Assembly: GCF_018128225.1 (NCBI RefSeq)
Contig: NZ_CP072377.1
Location: forward strand, 1 to 64,000
DNA from: Leptotrichia sp. oral taxon 218
Lineage (GTDB): Bacteria; Fusobacteriota; Fusobacteriia; Fusobacteriales; Leptotrichiaceae
DNA: 64,000 nt
Direction: 5' to 3'
Below the pieces are notes generated by a model, which ran no database searches, had not been told where the DNA came from, and was given only the letters and a program-made list of their open reading frames with translations. Positions 40,877 to 49,979 of this stretch are shown here, in pieces (positions within the stretch are counted from its first letter, which is position 1; every line of letters starts with the position of its first letter). Made by a program: the position numbers and the translations under genes.

Positions 40877-41502
40877 ATTATTTAGCTCATTCGGTTATAT
40901 CACTTGAAATTGATAAAAAAATGAATGAAAATACGCTTTATGGCAATTTTACTGGAGATTTTTATAAAGGAAAAGTTGAGAAAATCGAATTACAAGAAAA
41001 TTTGAAAAGCGGGATAATCTTACATAGACTGATTGATAAAATTTCTGATAGAGAAGAAAATTTTTTGAATGGACTTTTGCGAGAAAAATTTGGGATTTTT
41101 AAGGGGATTGTGTCGGATATGTATGTTGACCATTTTTTGTGTAAAAATTTTGAGAATATATTTTGTAAAAATTCTGATTTTGAAAATGTGGAAAAAGTTG
41201 AAAGAAAAATAATTAAAAATATTGAAAAATATGATGAATTTTTTCCAAGTGATTTTAAAAGTTTTTTTGACTGGTTGAAGAGAGAAAAAGTTTTGGCTAG
41301 GTATAAAAATTTGGATTTTTTGGATAGAGTTTTTTGGGGAATATCAAAAAGAGTGAGAAAAGGGGAAATTCTTAGAAATGCGGTTTGTGAACTGAGAAAA
41401 AATTATGGGGAATTTGAGGAGAAATCGTTGAAAGAATTTTTGTTTGTGAAAAAAGAAGTAGAAAGGGAATTTGGTTTGGTTACGGTTAATAAAAATGCAT
41501 AA
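40873..41502 (+). CDS. AcpH-like acyl carrier protein phosphodiesterase family protein
   Basis: This 209-aa protein begins MNYLAHSVISLEIDKK and has GNFTGDFYKGK, followed by ILHRLIDKISDREE and FKGIVSDMYVDHFL. These match the HD-like AcpH family, which removes the phosphopantetheine arm from holo-ACP. Activity is inferred from family only. Its ATG overlaps the stop of the HAD gene (ATGA), indicating translational coupling. Confidence 0.75.
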   Translation: MNYLAHSVISLEIDKKMNENTLYGNFTGDFYKGKVEKIELQENLKSGIILHRLIDKISDREENFLNGLLREKFGIFKGIVSDMYVDHFLCKNFENIFCKNSDFENVEKVERKIIKNIEKYDEFFPSDFKSFFDWLKREKVLARYKNLDFLDRVFWGISKRVRKGEILRNAVCELRKNYGEFEEKSLKEFLFVKKEVEREFGLVTVNKNA

Positions 41503-41530
41503 TTTAAATTATAATGTGGAGGATTATAAA

Positions 41531-42541
41531 ATGGGAAAAAAAGAATATTCAATCGGAATAATAAAAAAAATAATTGTTGAAAAAGGATACGGGCTTGTCA
41601 ATGATGGAAAAGATGAAAAAAATTTTATTTTTGGAAATGCTAGTTTAGCAGAAGGATTTAAACTTGAAGATTTGAAAGCTGGAGATTATGTTTATTTTGT
41701 TCCGAATGAAGTGGATGATACAAAAAGATATGCAAATGATGTCAATTTAGTTCCTAGTGAAAATGAAACCCTTAAAGGTAAAATAAGAAGTTTGAAAAAA
41801 CTTGATAAAAAGGGAAGAGAGTATAAACATATATTTCCTGAAAATTTTGAGAGAATCTTTATATTGTATTCTAGTTTTCCAATTAATTATTTAGATGGAT
41901 TGAGTTTTGATGGATTAACCAATGATCAGGAAATTTTCTTTAAATTAAAAGTTATGAGAAGTAAAAATGGATATGTTCTTTCGGTAGCAGAAATTTCAAA
42001 AAGTAATGATACTCCGACAATAAAAATTACAGGGAATAATTTGATAGAAAAAACATCTAATGAAATAATCAATGTTTTAAAAACAAATTTAGATGAAGTA
42101 AAAAAAGGTGAAACATTTGAAGATTATTGTGCACTTGTATTAAATTTATTAGGTGTGGAATTGTATCAATATTCTAGAAAAAAACAAGCTGGGAGAGCTG
42201 ATGGAATAATTAAAACATATGAACTTGATATTTTGTATGATTGTACTTTAAGAGAAGATTTTGAAGATTATAAAGAAATGCAAATAGACAACTATGTTAG
42301 CCAAATAAATCAAAATACAATAAGAGTTGAAAAAATGGAAATAGCGTTAAAAGAGCCTAAAAAACAAGTTTGGATAATAACTAAAGGGGGAAATTCAAAA
42401 ACAAGATCTATAAAAGAAAAAGAAAGAGTTAAGATAAAAGAAATTAATATAGAAAATTTAATAGAACTTCTATCTTCTAAAATTACAAACCCAAGAGTGG
42501 ATATTTCAGATAAATTGGGAAGATTAGGAGATATGGAATAA
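41531..42541 (+). CDS. cold-shock-like domain fused to a restriction-nuclease-like domain
   Basis: The ATG at 41531 follows RBS GTGGAGG. Residues about 7-75 resemble an OB-fold cold-shock domain (IGIIKKIIVEKGYGLVNDG, FIFGNASLAEG). Residues about 190-336 look like a PD-(D/E)XK nuclease: GETFEDYCALVLNLLGVELY, KQAGRADGIIKTYELDILYD with Asp224 and Asp233, then QIDNYVSQINQNTI. The expected catalytic Lys is not obvious, since the equivalent stretch reads YDCTLRED. I do not recognise a named family. Neighbouring nuclease and toxin-like fragments suggest a defence or mobile islet. Confidence 0.6.
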   Translation: MGKKEYSIGIIKKIIVEKGYGLVNDGKDEKNFIFGNASLAEGFKLEDLKAGDYVYFVPNEVDDTKRYANDVNLVPSENETLKGKIRSLKKLDKKGREYKHIFPENFERIFILYSSFPINYLDGLSFDGLTNDQEIFFKLKVMRSKNGYVLSVAEISKSNDTPTIKITGNNLIEKTSNEIINVLKTNLDEVKKGETFEDYCALVLNLLGVELYQYSRKKQAGRADGIIKTYELDILYDCTLREDFEDYKEMQIDNYVSQINQNTIRVEKMEIALKEPKKQVWIITKGGNSKTRSIKEKERVKIKEINIENLIELLSSKITNPRVDISDKLGRLGDME

Positions 42542-42562
42542 GAATTGAAATTTAATAGAGTT

Positions 42563-42655
42563 ATGAATAAAAAATTGTTTGTAGGAGTAAATTGAGTAGG
42601 AAAATCTACTTTATTTAGCACAATTATTGAGGATATTAAAGGAATTTCAGAATAA
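42563..42655 (+). pseudogene. remnant of a zeta-toxin-like P-loop kinase
   Basis: Translation from the ATG at 42563 gives KKLFVGVN, a TGA stop, then VGKSTLFSTIIEDIKGIS and a second stop. Replacing the TGA by GGA restores the Walker A motif NGVGKST, typical of zeta-toxin family proteins. Only the first 30 codons remain. The following DpnD/PcfM-type gene is a frequent partner of such genes, by my recollection. Confidence 0.5.
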
Positions 42656-42695
42656 ATTAAGAAGAATCTGATTTGGAAAGAGAGTTGATTTTCAA

Positions 42696-42899
42696 ATGAA
42701 AAAATTTAAAATAGTAATAGAAGAGCATGTTTCAGGAGAATTTGAAATTGAAGCAGAAAATATGGGAAAAGCTTTTAAAATTGCGGAAAAAAATTATTAT
42801 GAGGGAAAATTTGTACTTGAGCCAGGAAATGTTACAAGTAGACTTATGTTTTTAGAAACAACAGATGGGGAAGAATGTTCAGAATGGATTGAATTTTAG
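42696..42899 (+). CDS. DpnD/PcfM-like small protein
   Basis: This 67-aa protein (KKFKIVIEEHVSGEFEIEAE, then MGKAFKIAEKNYYEGKFVLE) has the C-terminal fold of the DpnD/PcfM family found in restriction cassettes and conjugative elements. The function is unknown. It is 10 bp upstream of the HTH-nuclease gene and is probably cotranscribed with it. Confidence 0.65.
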   Translation: MKKFKIVIEEHVSGEFEIEAENMGKAFKIAEKNYYEGKFVLEPGNVTSRLMFLETTDGEECSEWIEF

Positions 42900-42909
42900 G
42901 AGATAAAAA

Positions 42910-43671
42910 ATGAAACAATATGAGGCTGTTATTTTAACACTTGAAAAATTGGGGGGAGTTGCTACTTTAGGAGAATTAAATCATGAAGTTTTCAAGATAG
43001 AAGAGTGTGAATGGAAAACAAAAACACCATTTGCTAGTATACGAAGGATTGTTCAGCAGAGAAAAGAAATTTATAAAATAAAGCCAGGATTATATGGATT
43101 AGAGCAATTTAGAAAAGAAAATGAGTTAAGAGGAATAATCCAAGAAGATGAAAAAAATAAAAATTCTGAAGAAATGATAAAGTTTAATCATTCGTACTAT
43201 CAAGGATTACTCTTAGAAATTGGAAATTTAAAAAAAATGGATACTTTTATTCCAAATCAAGATAAGAATAAAAATTTTATTAATAAAAAATTAGGTGATT
43301 TGAGATCGCTTAAAAAAGTTCCAAAATTTAGTTATCCTAAAATAGTAAATAGAACTTCAACCATTGATGTAATCTGGTTTAATAATAGGTTTTCTGATGA
43401 TAAAGAAGTAAAATTACCACATTCATTTTTTGAAGTAGAACATTCAACAGATATACAAAATTCACTATTAAAGTATAATGATTTACAAGATTTTTATACA
43501 GAGATGTTTATTGTTGCTGATGAAGTCAGAAAAAAGGAATTTGAGGAAAAAATAGGATACTCAGCTTTTAAAGATTTAAAAGTGAATAATAGAGTAAAAT
43601 TTTTAAGTTACAACAGATTAGTAGAACTTTATGAAATAACCAAGAAAAATTTACAGGGAATTAATTTTTAA
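42910..43671 (+). CDS. winged-helix (HARE-like) and PD-(D/E)XK nuclease-like protein
   Basis: In this 253-aa protein, residues 1-65 form a HARE-type winged helix (YEAVILTLEKLGGVATLGEL, KPGLYGLEQF). The rest has the acidic constellation of restriction-type nucleases: Glu103 (LLLEIGN), Asp153 (STIDVIWFN) and Glu175-x-Glu177 (FFEVEHSTD). The substrate and partner are unknown. RBS TTAGGAG. It closes the small accessory islet inserted between acpH-like and gatC housekeeping genes. Confidence 0.65.
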   Translation: MKQYEAVILTLEKLGGVATLGELNHEVFKIEECEWKTKTPFASIRRIVQQRKEIYKIKPGLYGLEQFRKENELRGIIQEDEKNKNSEEMIKFNHSYYQGLLLEIGNLKKMDTFIPNQDKNKNFINKKLGDLRSLKKVPKFSYPKIVNRTSTIDVIWFNNRFSDDKEVKLPHSFFEVEHSTDIQNSLLKYNDLQDFYTEMFIVADEVRKKEFEEKIGYSAFKDLKVNNRVKFLSYNRLVELYEITKKNLQGINF

Positions 43672-43724
43672 GAGATATTTTTATTAATTATTGAAATATA
43701 AAAAATAAAGGAGGAAAATAGCAA

Positions 43725-44024
43725 ATGTTAAGCAAAGAAGATGTACTGAAAATAGCAGCGCTTTCAAAGTTAGAATTTTCAGAAAATGAAATTGAAAAAT
43801 TTAGAGTGGATTTGAATAAAATTTTTGACCATATGGAAGAGTTGAATAGTGTGGATACGAGTGAGGTTGAGCCACTTTTTAATGTGCTTGATTTGAAGGA
43901 TGTATTGAGAAAAGATGTTGTTAAGGATAGTGGAATTAAGAAAGAGATCTTGGAAAATGCACCAAATAGCGATGAGGAATTTATAATTGTTCCAAAAGTT
44001 GTGGGAGAAAATGCGGATAATTAG
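43725..44024 (+). CDS. gatC: Asp-tRNA(Asn)/Glu-tRNA(Gln) amidotransferase subunit C
   Basis: This 99-aa protein contains VLKIAALSKLEFSENEIEKF and the acidic core VDTSEVEPLFNVLDLKDVLRKD, which fit GatC. It stabilises GatAB. RBS AAAGGAGG. It is the first gene of gatC-gatA-gatB. Confidence 0.93.
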   Translation: MLSKEDVLKIAALSKLEFSENEIEKFRVDLNKIFDHMEELNSVDTSEVEPLFNVLDLKDVLRKDVVKDSGIKKEILENAPNSDEEFIIVPKVVGENADN

Positions 44025-44153
44025 GATGTATTGAAAAATGTCTGATTGGTAGAATTTTTGAAGAATAGAAGTTTGAAAATTGGAAGAGAAAAAATTTTTT
44101 GAAAAATTGAGATTTTTAGATACATTTTAGAAAAAATTTAGAAAGGTGGAAAA

Positions 44154-45617
44154 ATGAGTTTATACAAAAAAACGGCTAGTGAAATAGCTGAAATGATAAA
44201 AAATAAAGAGATTACTTCTGAAGAAGTGACAAAATCTTTTTTGGATAGAATTGAGAAAACTGAAAAAAAAATAGGAGCATTTTCTAATGTGTTTCCTGAA
44301 AAGGCTTTAGATGAGGCAAAAAAATATGATTCTGAAAATAATGAAGAAGCTAGAAAAAATTATGATAATGAGTTGTTGTTTGGAGTGCCTGTGGCTTTGA
44401 AGGATAATATTGTATCAAAAGGAGATTTGACTACGGCTGCATCGAAAATTCTTAAAAATTATGTGGGAGTTTATGATGCGACAGTTGTGGAAAAATTGAA
44501 AAAAGCTGGGACACCAATAATTGGGAAAGCTAATATGGATGAGTTTGCGATGGGGTCTTCAAATGAGAATTCGTCGATAAAATCAGTTTCTAATCCTTGG
44601 GATTTGACAAGAGTTCCTGGTGGAAGTAGTGGAGGTTCGGCAGCGATGGTTGCAGCGGGACAAGCACCGATTGCACTTGGTTCAGATACTGGTGGAAGTA
44701 TTAGACAACCTGCTTGTTTGACTGGAACTGTTGGGATTAAGCCAACTTATGGAAGAGTTTCAAGATACGGACTTATGGCGTTTGGATCTTCGCTTGATCA
44801 AATTGGAGCTTTGGCAAAATCGACTGAGGATTTGGCTAGACTTTTACAAATAATTGCAGGTTATGATGAAAAAGATGCGACAAGTGTAAATGTGGAAGTT
44901 CCTAACTATTTGGAAAGTTTGAATAATGACTTGAAAGGCTTGAAAATTGGGATTCCAAAAGAATATTTTGCAGAAGGATTAGATGGAAATATTAAAAAAG
45001 TGATAATGGATTCGGTGGAAAAATTGAAGGAATTAGGTGCTGAAATTAAAGAAGTATCACTTCCATATTCAAAATATGCAATTTCTACTTATTACATAAT
45101 TTCATCGGCTGAAGCTGCTTCAAACTTGTCAAGATACGACGGAGTAAGATACGGTGTGAGAGAAAGCAACGAAGATGTGGAAAAAATGTATGTTGAATCA
45201 AGAACAAAAGGTTTTGGAGATGAAGTAAAAAGAAGAATTATGATTGGAAACTATGTGTTAAGTTCTGGATTCTACGACGCTTATTACAAAAAGGCTTCGC
45301 AAGTTAGAAGACTTATTAGAGACGATTTTTCAAAAGCATTAAAAGAAGTAGATGTTTTATTAACACCAGTTTCTCCAACAACAGCATTCAAAAAAGGAGA
45401 AAAAAACACAGATCCAGTGCAAATGTATTTAGCAGACATTTACACAGTTTCAGTAAACATGGCTGGACTTCCTGCAATTTCAGTACCTGCGGGATTTGTT
45501 GACGGATTGCCAGTTGGAATTCAGTTAATCGGAAATTATTTTAGAGAGGATTTATTGTTTAATATTTCTCATAAATTTGAAGGTGTTCGTGGGGAAATTG
45601 AATATCCTGAGTTTTAA
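44154..45617 (+). CDS. gatA: Asp-tRNA(Asn)/Glu-tRNA(Gln) amidotransferase subunit A
   Basis: This 487-aa amidase-signature enzyme has the Ser-cisSer-Lys triad: Lys in VALKDNI, PGGSSGGSAAMVAAG, and GSDTGGSIRQPA. It releases ammonia from glutamine for transamidation. The 129-bp gap from gatC contains no clear signal. RBS GAAAGGTGG. Confidence 0.96.
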   Translation: MSLYKKTASEIAEMIKNKEITSEEVTKSFLDRIEKTEKKIGAFSNVFPEKALDEAKKYDSENNEEARKNYDNELLFGVPVALKDNIVSKGDLTTAASKILKNYVGVYDATVVEKLKKAGTPIIGKANMDEFAMGSSNENSSIKSVSNPWDLTRVPGGSSGGSAAMVAAGQAPIALGSDTGGSIRQPACLTGTVGIKPTYGRVSRYGLMAFGSSLDQIGALAKSTEDLARLLQIIAGYDEKDATSVNVEVPNYLESLNNDLKGLKIGIPKEYFAEGLDGNIKKVIMDSVEKLKELGAEIKEVSLPYSKYAISTYYIISSAEAASNLSRYDGVRYGVRESNEDVEKMYVESRTKGFGDEVKRRIMIGNYVLSSGFYDAYYKKASQVRRLIRDDFSKALKEVDVLLTPVSPTTAFKKGEKNTDPVQMYLADIYTVSVNMAGLPAISVPAGFVDGLPVGIQLIGNYFREDLLFNISHKFEGVRGEIEYPEF

Positions 45618-45740
45618 AAATAGAAGTAAAAAAATTTTTTAAAATAATAAAAGATAAAAAAAAACATTTAAGAATAGCGAGTTTTTTATTAAATAAAGTG
45701 GAAATGAAAGATTTGAAGAAGAAAGGAAAAATATTAGAAA

Positions 45741-47174
45741 ATGAGTATGGAATATGAAACAGTCATCGGACTGGAAGTGCATTGTCAATTAAAAACAAAT
45801 ACAAAAGTATGGTGTTCGTGTGATGCCGATTATGATAACAAACATCCAAATACATCGGCGTGTCCAGTATGTACTGGTCAACCAGGAGCATTGCCAAAAT
45901 TGAATGAAAAAGTGCTTGATTATGCGATAAAAGCGGCACTTGCTTTGGGATGTGAAATAAATGAGGAAAGTCAATTTGATAGAAAAAATTATTTTTATCC
46001 AGATTCGCCAAAAAATTATCAAATTACGCAATATTTTAAACCTTATGCGGAAAATGGGACTTTGAAAATTACGACAAATTCTGGAAAAGAAGCAGTTGTT
46101 GGGATTGAGAGAATTCAAATTGAGGAAGATACGGCGAAAAGTATTCACACAACTTCTGAAACATTGTTGAATTACAACAGAGCGTCTGTACCGTTAATCG
46201 AGATTATTTCTAAGCCAGAAATTAAAAATGCTGAAGAGGCTTATGCGTACTTGAATACATTGAAGGATAGATTGAAATATACTAAAGTTAGTGATGTAAG
46301 TATGGAATTGGGGTCGCTTAGATGTGATGCGAATGTTTCTGTTAGAAAAAAAGGTGAAAAAGAATTGGGGACTAGAACGGAAACTAAAAACTTAAATTCG
46401 TTTAAAGCGGTTATGAGAGCCATTGAATATGAAACAAATAGACAAATTGAAGTGATTGAAAATGGTGGAAGAGTTGTTCAGGAAACTAGACTTTGGGATG
46501 AGGAAAATGCTGTAACTAAGCCAATGAGAAGCAAAGAGGAAGCTATGGATTATAGATATTTCCCTGAGCCAGATTTGCCTACACTTGTAATTTCTGACGA
46601 AAGATTGGAAAAAGTAAAAGGTGAAATGCCAGAATTTGCTGATGAAAAAGCGAGAAGATTTGTAAATGAGTATAAATTACATGAAATGGAAGCTGCAACA
46701 CTTTCTTCAGAACAAGAATTAGCTGAATATTATGAAGAAATTGTAAATGATACAAAAGAGCCAAGACTTGCGGCAAACTGGGTGTTGACAGAAGTTTTGA
46801 GAGTATTGAAAGAAAAAAATATTTCGATTTCAGAATTTAATGTAACGCCGAAAAATTTAGGAAAATTAATTAAATTGATTCAAGCGAAAACAATTAGCTC
46901 GAAAATAGCAAAAGATGTATTTGAAATTTTATTGACAGAAGATAAAGATCCTGAAATTATCGTAAAAGAAAAAGGATTGGTTCAAATTACTGATGACAGT
47001 GCGATTGAGAAAATTGTTGATCAAGTGTTGGCTGAAAATGCACAATCGGTGGAAGATTACAAAAATGGAAAAGATAATGCAATAAAATATCTTATGGGAC
47101 AAGCTATGAAGTTATCTCGTGGAAAAGCTAATCCACAAATGATAAATAAGCTAATTTTAGATAAGTTAAGTTAA
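45741..47174 (+). CDS. gatB: Asp-tRNA(Asn)/Glu-tRNA(Gln) amidotransferase subunit B
   Basis: This 477-aa protein begins MEYETVIGLEVHCQLKT. It has CPVCTGQPGALP with the zinc-type cysteines CSCD...CPVC, YFYPDSPKNYQITQ and LWDEENAVTKPMRSKEEA. The C-terminal YqeY-like tail domain is present. Starts at the ATG at 45741 or 45747. With GatAC it makes Gln-tRNA(Gln) and/or Asn-tRNA(Asn). Confidence 0.96.
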   Translation: MSMEYETVIGLEVHCQLKTNTKVWCSCDADYDNKHPNTSACPVCTGQPGALPKLNEKVLDYAIKAALALGCEINEESQFDRKNYFYPDSPKNYQITQYFKPYAENGTLKITTNSGKEAVVGIERIQIEEDTAKSIHTTSETLLNYNRASVPLIEIISKPEIKNAEEAYAYLNTLKDRLKYTKVSDVSMELGSLRCDANVSVRKKGEKELGTRTETKNLNSFKAVMRAIEYETNRQIEVIENGGRVVQETRLWDEENAVTKPMRSKEEAMDYRYFPEPDLPTLVISDERLEKVKGEMPEFADEKARRFVNEYKLHEMEAATLSSEQELAEYYEEIVNDTKEPRLAANWVLTEVLRVLKEKNISISEFNVTPKNLGKLIKLIQAKTISSKIAKDVFEILLTEDKDPEIIVKEKGLVQITDDSAIEKIVDQVLAENAQSVEDYKNGKDNAIKYLMGQAMKLSRGKANPQMINKLILDKLS

Positions 47175-47199
47175 TCTTTTGGGATAATTTAGGAGAGAA

Positions 47200-49308
47200 A
47201 TGGGAAAAAAAAGTGATATTCTAAACAAAGCTAAACGAAATTTAGAAAATAAAAAAAGTGGAAAAGATAAAAGAATTAATTCCGAGAGTATGTGGAACAA
47301 ATGGTATATAAGAGTAATGATGCTTTGTTTTGTTCTTTTTATTTACACTTGTATATTAATAGGGAATTTATTTAAATTACAAATATTAAAAGGTGACATG
47401 TATAGTGCGCTTGGTGAAAAGCAGTATTCGTCAGAAAATTATATAAAACCTAAAAGAGGAAAAATTTCAACAGACGATGGTCAGCTCTTGGCATATGATG
47501 ATGAGCAATATGTAGTAATTTTAGATCCTTCTATAATTAAAGAAGAAAACATTGATAAGTTATTAGATATGCTTAAAATGTATATAGAACCTTTGGATGT
47601 TGAAAAAGCAAGAGATAGTTATGAAATTAAGAAAAAATATAATAAAAAATATTTGAAACTGGATTATAAAATACAAGAAGACGCTAAACACGCCATTGAG
47701 CAAGAAGTTGATGCCGCCACTAAACAAGTGAAAGAAAATAATAAAGGAAAAGACAAGTCCCAGAAAAAGACAAATCCATTTTTGGGAATCGCATTTGAAA
47801 CTGTTTATACACGAAGATATGAAAATATCAGTGCTTTTCAAGAAACAGTGGGATTTGTAAATAATGAAAATGATGGTATTTATGGAGTTGAAAAATATTA
47901 TGACAAGGAACTTGCTGGAGAAATGGGAGTTGTTAAAGGTTCTTTAAAAATACCTGAACCTTTTTTGAAGTTTTCGAATATAAAAAATAAAGGTGAGTCT
48001 AAACCAGCGAAAGACGGGAATAATATAGTATTGACAATCGACAATAAAATTCAAGATATGCTAGATCGAGAATTGAATAGAACATTTAATGAGTACGATG
48101 CAACTTCCACAATGGGAATTTTACTGGAAGTTGAAACTGGTAAGGTACTTGCAATGTCGTCGTATCCAAAATCAAGCGATTATTCAAAAGTGAAGAATCG
48201 AACAATTACTGACTTTTTTGAGCCAGGGTCAATATTTAAGCCAATAACGGTATCAATGGGATTGCAGTCGAAGAAAATAAGTGCTGACACAAGATTTCAA
48301 TTGAATGGTTCAATTCAAGTGCAAGATAGGGTCGTTAGAGATCACGATGATACAGCTTTGGGAAATTTAAGTTTAGCAGATGTAATAGCTCATTCATCCA
48401 ATGTCGCAATGGTAAAAATTTCACAAAAATTAGACAGAGCAACTTTTTATAAATATTTAGCAAGCGTTGGACTGGGTTCAAAAACAGGAATTGACACTTC
48501 TGCGGAAATGACAAAGAAACTTTTGAGTTTAAAAGATTTGACAGAAGTGAGAAAAGCGAATGTGGCATTTGGTCAAGGTATTGCGATGACTCAGATTCAG
48601 ATGTTAATGGCGCTTAATACTGTAATAAACAACGGAAAACTTATGAAACCTTACATAGTTGACCGAATAGAAGATGAAAATGGAAATATTGTCAAAAAAA
48701 ATAATCCGATTGTGTTAAGAAAAGTTTTTAGCGATGAAGTTTCAAGATTGAACAGAAGCTACATGGAAGCCGTTGTCAGCCGTGGAACAGGGAAAGATGC
48801 GCAAATTCAAGGTTATCGTGTAGGTGGTAAAACTGGAACGGCACAAAAATCTGGAAAAGGCGGTTATCAAAAAGGTCGTTATTTCAGTTCATTCTTCGCA
48901 TTTTTTCCAGTGGATCGTCCTAAATATGCGTTGCTTATCACCATAAATGAGCCAAAGGGTAAAAATTATTATGGAGCTTTAGTGGCATTGCCGTCGGTAA
49001 AAAAAGTTTTGACAGAATTAATTAACTATAAGCGAATAGGTCCTGACGGAGAAACAAAAGTTGAACCTTCGGTAAAAGAAACAGTGATTGAAGAAAATAA
49101 AAAAGATTTAAATGAAATTAAAACAATGTTTTCTAAAAATGTTATGCCGGATTTAAAAGGAGTTGTATTAAGAGATTTTTATTCAATTTATCCACAAGGA
49201 AAATATCCGAACTTTAAAGTATCTGGAAGTGGAAAAGTTGTGGATCAGTATCCAAAAGCTGGAGAAAAAATTGATAGCAAGACAAATATTAAAATATATT
49301 TTCAGTAA
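47200..49308 (+). CDS. ftsI: class B penicillin-binding protein (FtsI/PBP2-type) with PASTA domain
   Basis: This 702-aa protein has an N-terminal cytoplasmic Lys-rich tail and one membrane anchor (VMMLCFVLFIYTCILIGNLF, about 40-60). A PBP dimerisation domain follows. The transpeptidase has SIFKPIT (SxxK), SSN in AHSSNVAMVKIS and KTGTAQ (KTG). The C-terminal about 60 residues (MPDLKGVVLRDFYSIYPQ...DQYPKAGEKI) form a PASTA domain. It cross-links septal peptidoglycan. It lies 25 bp after gatB with RBS TAGGAGAG. Confidence 0.92.
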   Translation: MGKKSDILNKAKRNLENKKSGKDKRINSESMWNKWYIRVMMLCFVLFIYTCILIGNLFKLQILKGDMYSALGEKQYSSENYIKPKRGKISTDDGQLLAYDDEQYVVILDPSIIKEENIDKLLDMLKMYIEPLDVEKARDSYEIKKKYNKKYLKLDYKIQEDAKHAIEQEVDAATKQVKENNKGKDKSQKKTNPFLGIAFETVYTRRYENISAFQETVGFVNNENDGIYGVEKYYDKELAGEMGVVKGSLKIPEPFLKFSNIKNKGESKPAKDGNNIVLTIDNKIQDMLDRELNRTFNEYDATSTMGILLEVETGKVLAMSSYPKSSDYSKVKNRTITDFFEPGSIFKPITVSMGLQSKKISADTRFQLNGSIQVQDRVVRDHDDTALGNLSLADVIAHSSNVAMVKISQKLDRATFYKYLASVGLGSKTGIDTSAEMTKKLLSLKDLTEVRKANVAFGQGIAMTQIQMLMALNTVINNGKLMKPYIVDRIEDENGNIVKKNNPIVLRKVFSDEVSRLNRSYMEAVVSRGTGKDAQIQGYRVGGKTGTAQKSGKGGYQKGRYFSSFFAFFPVDRPKYALLITINEPKGKNYYGALVALPSVKKVLTELINYKRIGPDGETKVEPSVKETVIEENKKDLNEIKTMFSKNVMPDLKGVVLRDFYSIYPQGKYPNFKVSGSGKVVDQYPKAGEKIDSKTNIKIYFQ

Positions 49309-49347
49309 AATTTATAAAAAATAAAAAAAATTAGTGAGGTAAAATTG

Positions 49348-49836
49348 ATGAAAAAGTTAATTTTTATGTTATTTATGATTTTTTGTGTGATGTCATTTTC
49401 GGCGATAGATAAAGGAGTAGCCGTAGTTAGAAATGATGATTACAGCGCCACATATTTGATAACATCAGTTAGCCGTGGAAAATTGGCGGATAAACTTTTC
49501 GGCTGGAAAAAAGGCGGTGATCTTTCTCAAAAAATTTATTCAAATTTAAGAGATGCTTCAAAAATAGAATTTATAATTGAAAAAAATGAAGAAAGTGCAG
49601 TTTTGGGAGCGTTAAAATTATTTGAAAAAAATGGATTTTCAGGAGAAATTACGATTACAGAAATTGCAAAAATAGAAAATATAAATTTGAGAAATATTGC
49701 AACAAAAAATAACTGGACTTATAAAGTTTATAGCTCACCAGAGGAAATCGAAGGAAATGTAAATCTTGAAGGTGGCTCTGATACAAAAGCAAATTTTGTA
49801 AAAATGCTTTTAAAAAATGTGAAATCTAAATTGTAA
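49348..49836 (+). CDS. secreted protein of unknown function
   Basis: This 162-aa protein starts at the ATG at 49348 (RBS GTGAGG); a TTG 3 bp earlier is less likely. It has a clear signal peptide (KKLIFMLFMIFCVMSFSA, cleavage probably after SFSA). The mature part has mixed alpha/beta character (LGALKLFEKNGFSGEITITE) and no motif I recognise. It follows the PBP gene by 39 bp and may act in the envelope. Confidence 0.7.
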   Translation: MKKLIFMLFMIFCVMSFSAIDKGVAVVRNDDYSATYLITSVSRGKLADKLFGWKKGGDLSQKIYSNLRDASKIEFIIEKNEESAVLGALKLFEKNGFSGEITITEIAKIENINLRNIATKNNWTYKVYSSPEEIEGNVNLEGGSDTKANFVKMLLKNVKSKL

Positions 49837-49855
49837 ATTTAAAAATTTTTATCAT

Positions 49856-49889
49856 AAATAGGTTAATAATAATTATTATTGACCTATTT
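49856..49889 (+). terminator. terminator after 49348-49836
   Basis: AAATAGGT (49856-49863) pairs with ACCTATTT (49882-49889), with extra AT pairing (ATAATAATTATTAT) inside, followed by TTAGTTTG. It precedes the mvaK1 promoter. Confidence 0.65.
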
Positions 49890-49893
49890 TAGT

Positions 49894-49922
49894 TTGCTAA
49901 AATAAAATAAATATATTATAAT
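49894..49922 (+). promoter_or_regulatory. mvaK1 promoter
   Basis: TTGCTA (49894-49899), 17 bp, TATAAT (49917-49922), 58 bp before the mvaK1 ATG. Confidence 0.6.
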
Positions 49923-49979
49923 AAAAATAAGTAAAATTGGATAAAAAATATTTTTTTGAAAAGGAAAAAGAAGAAAAAA

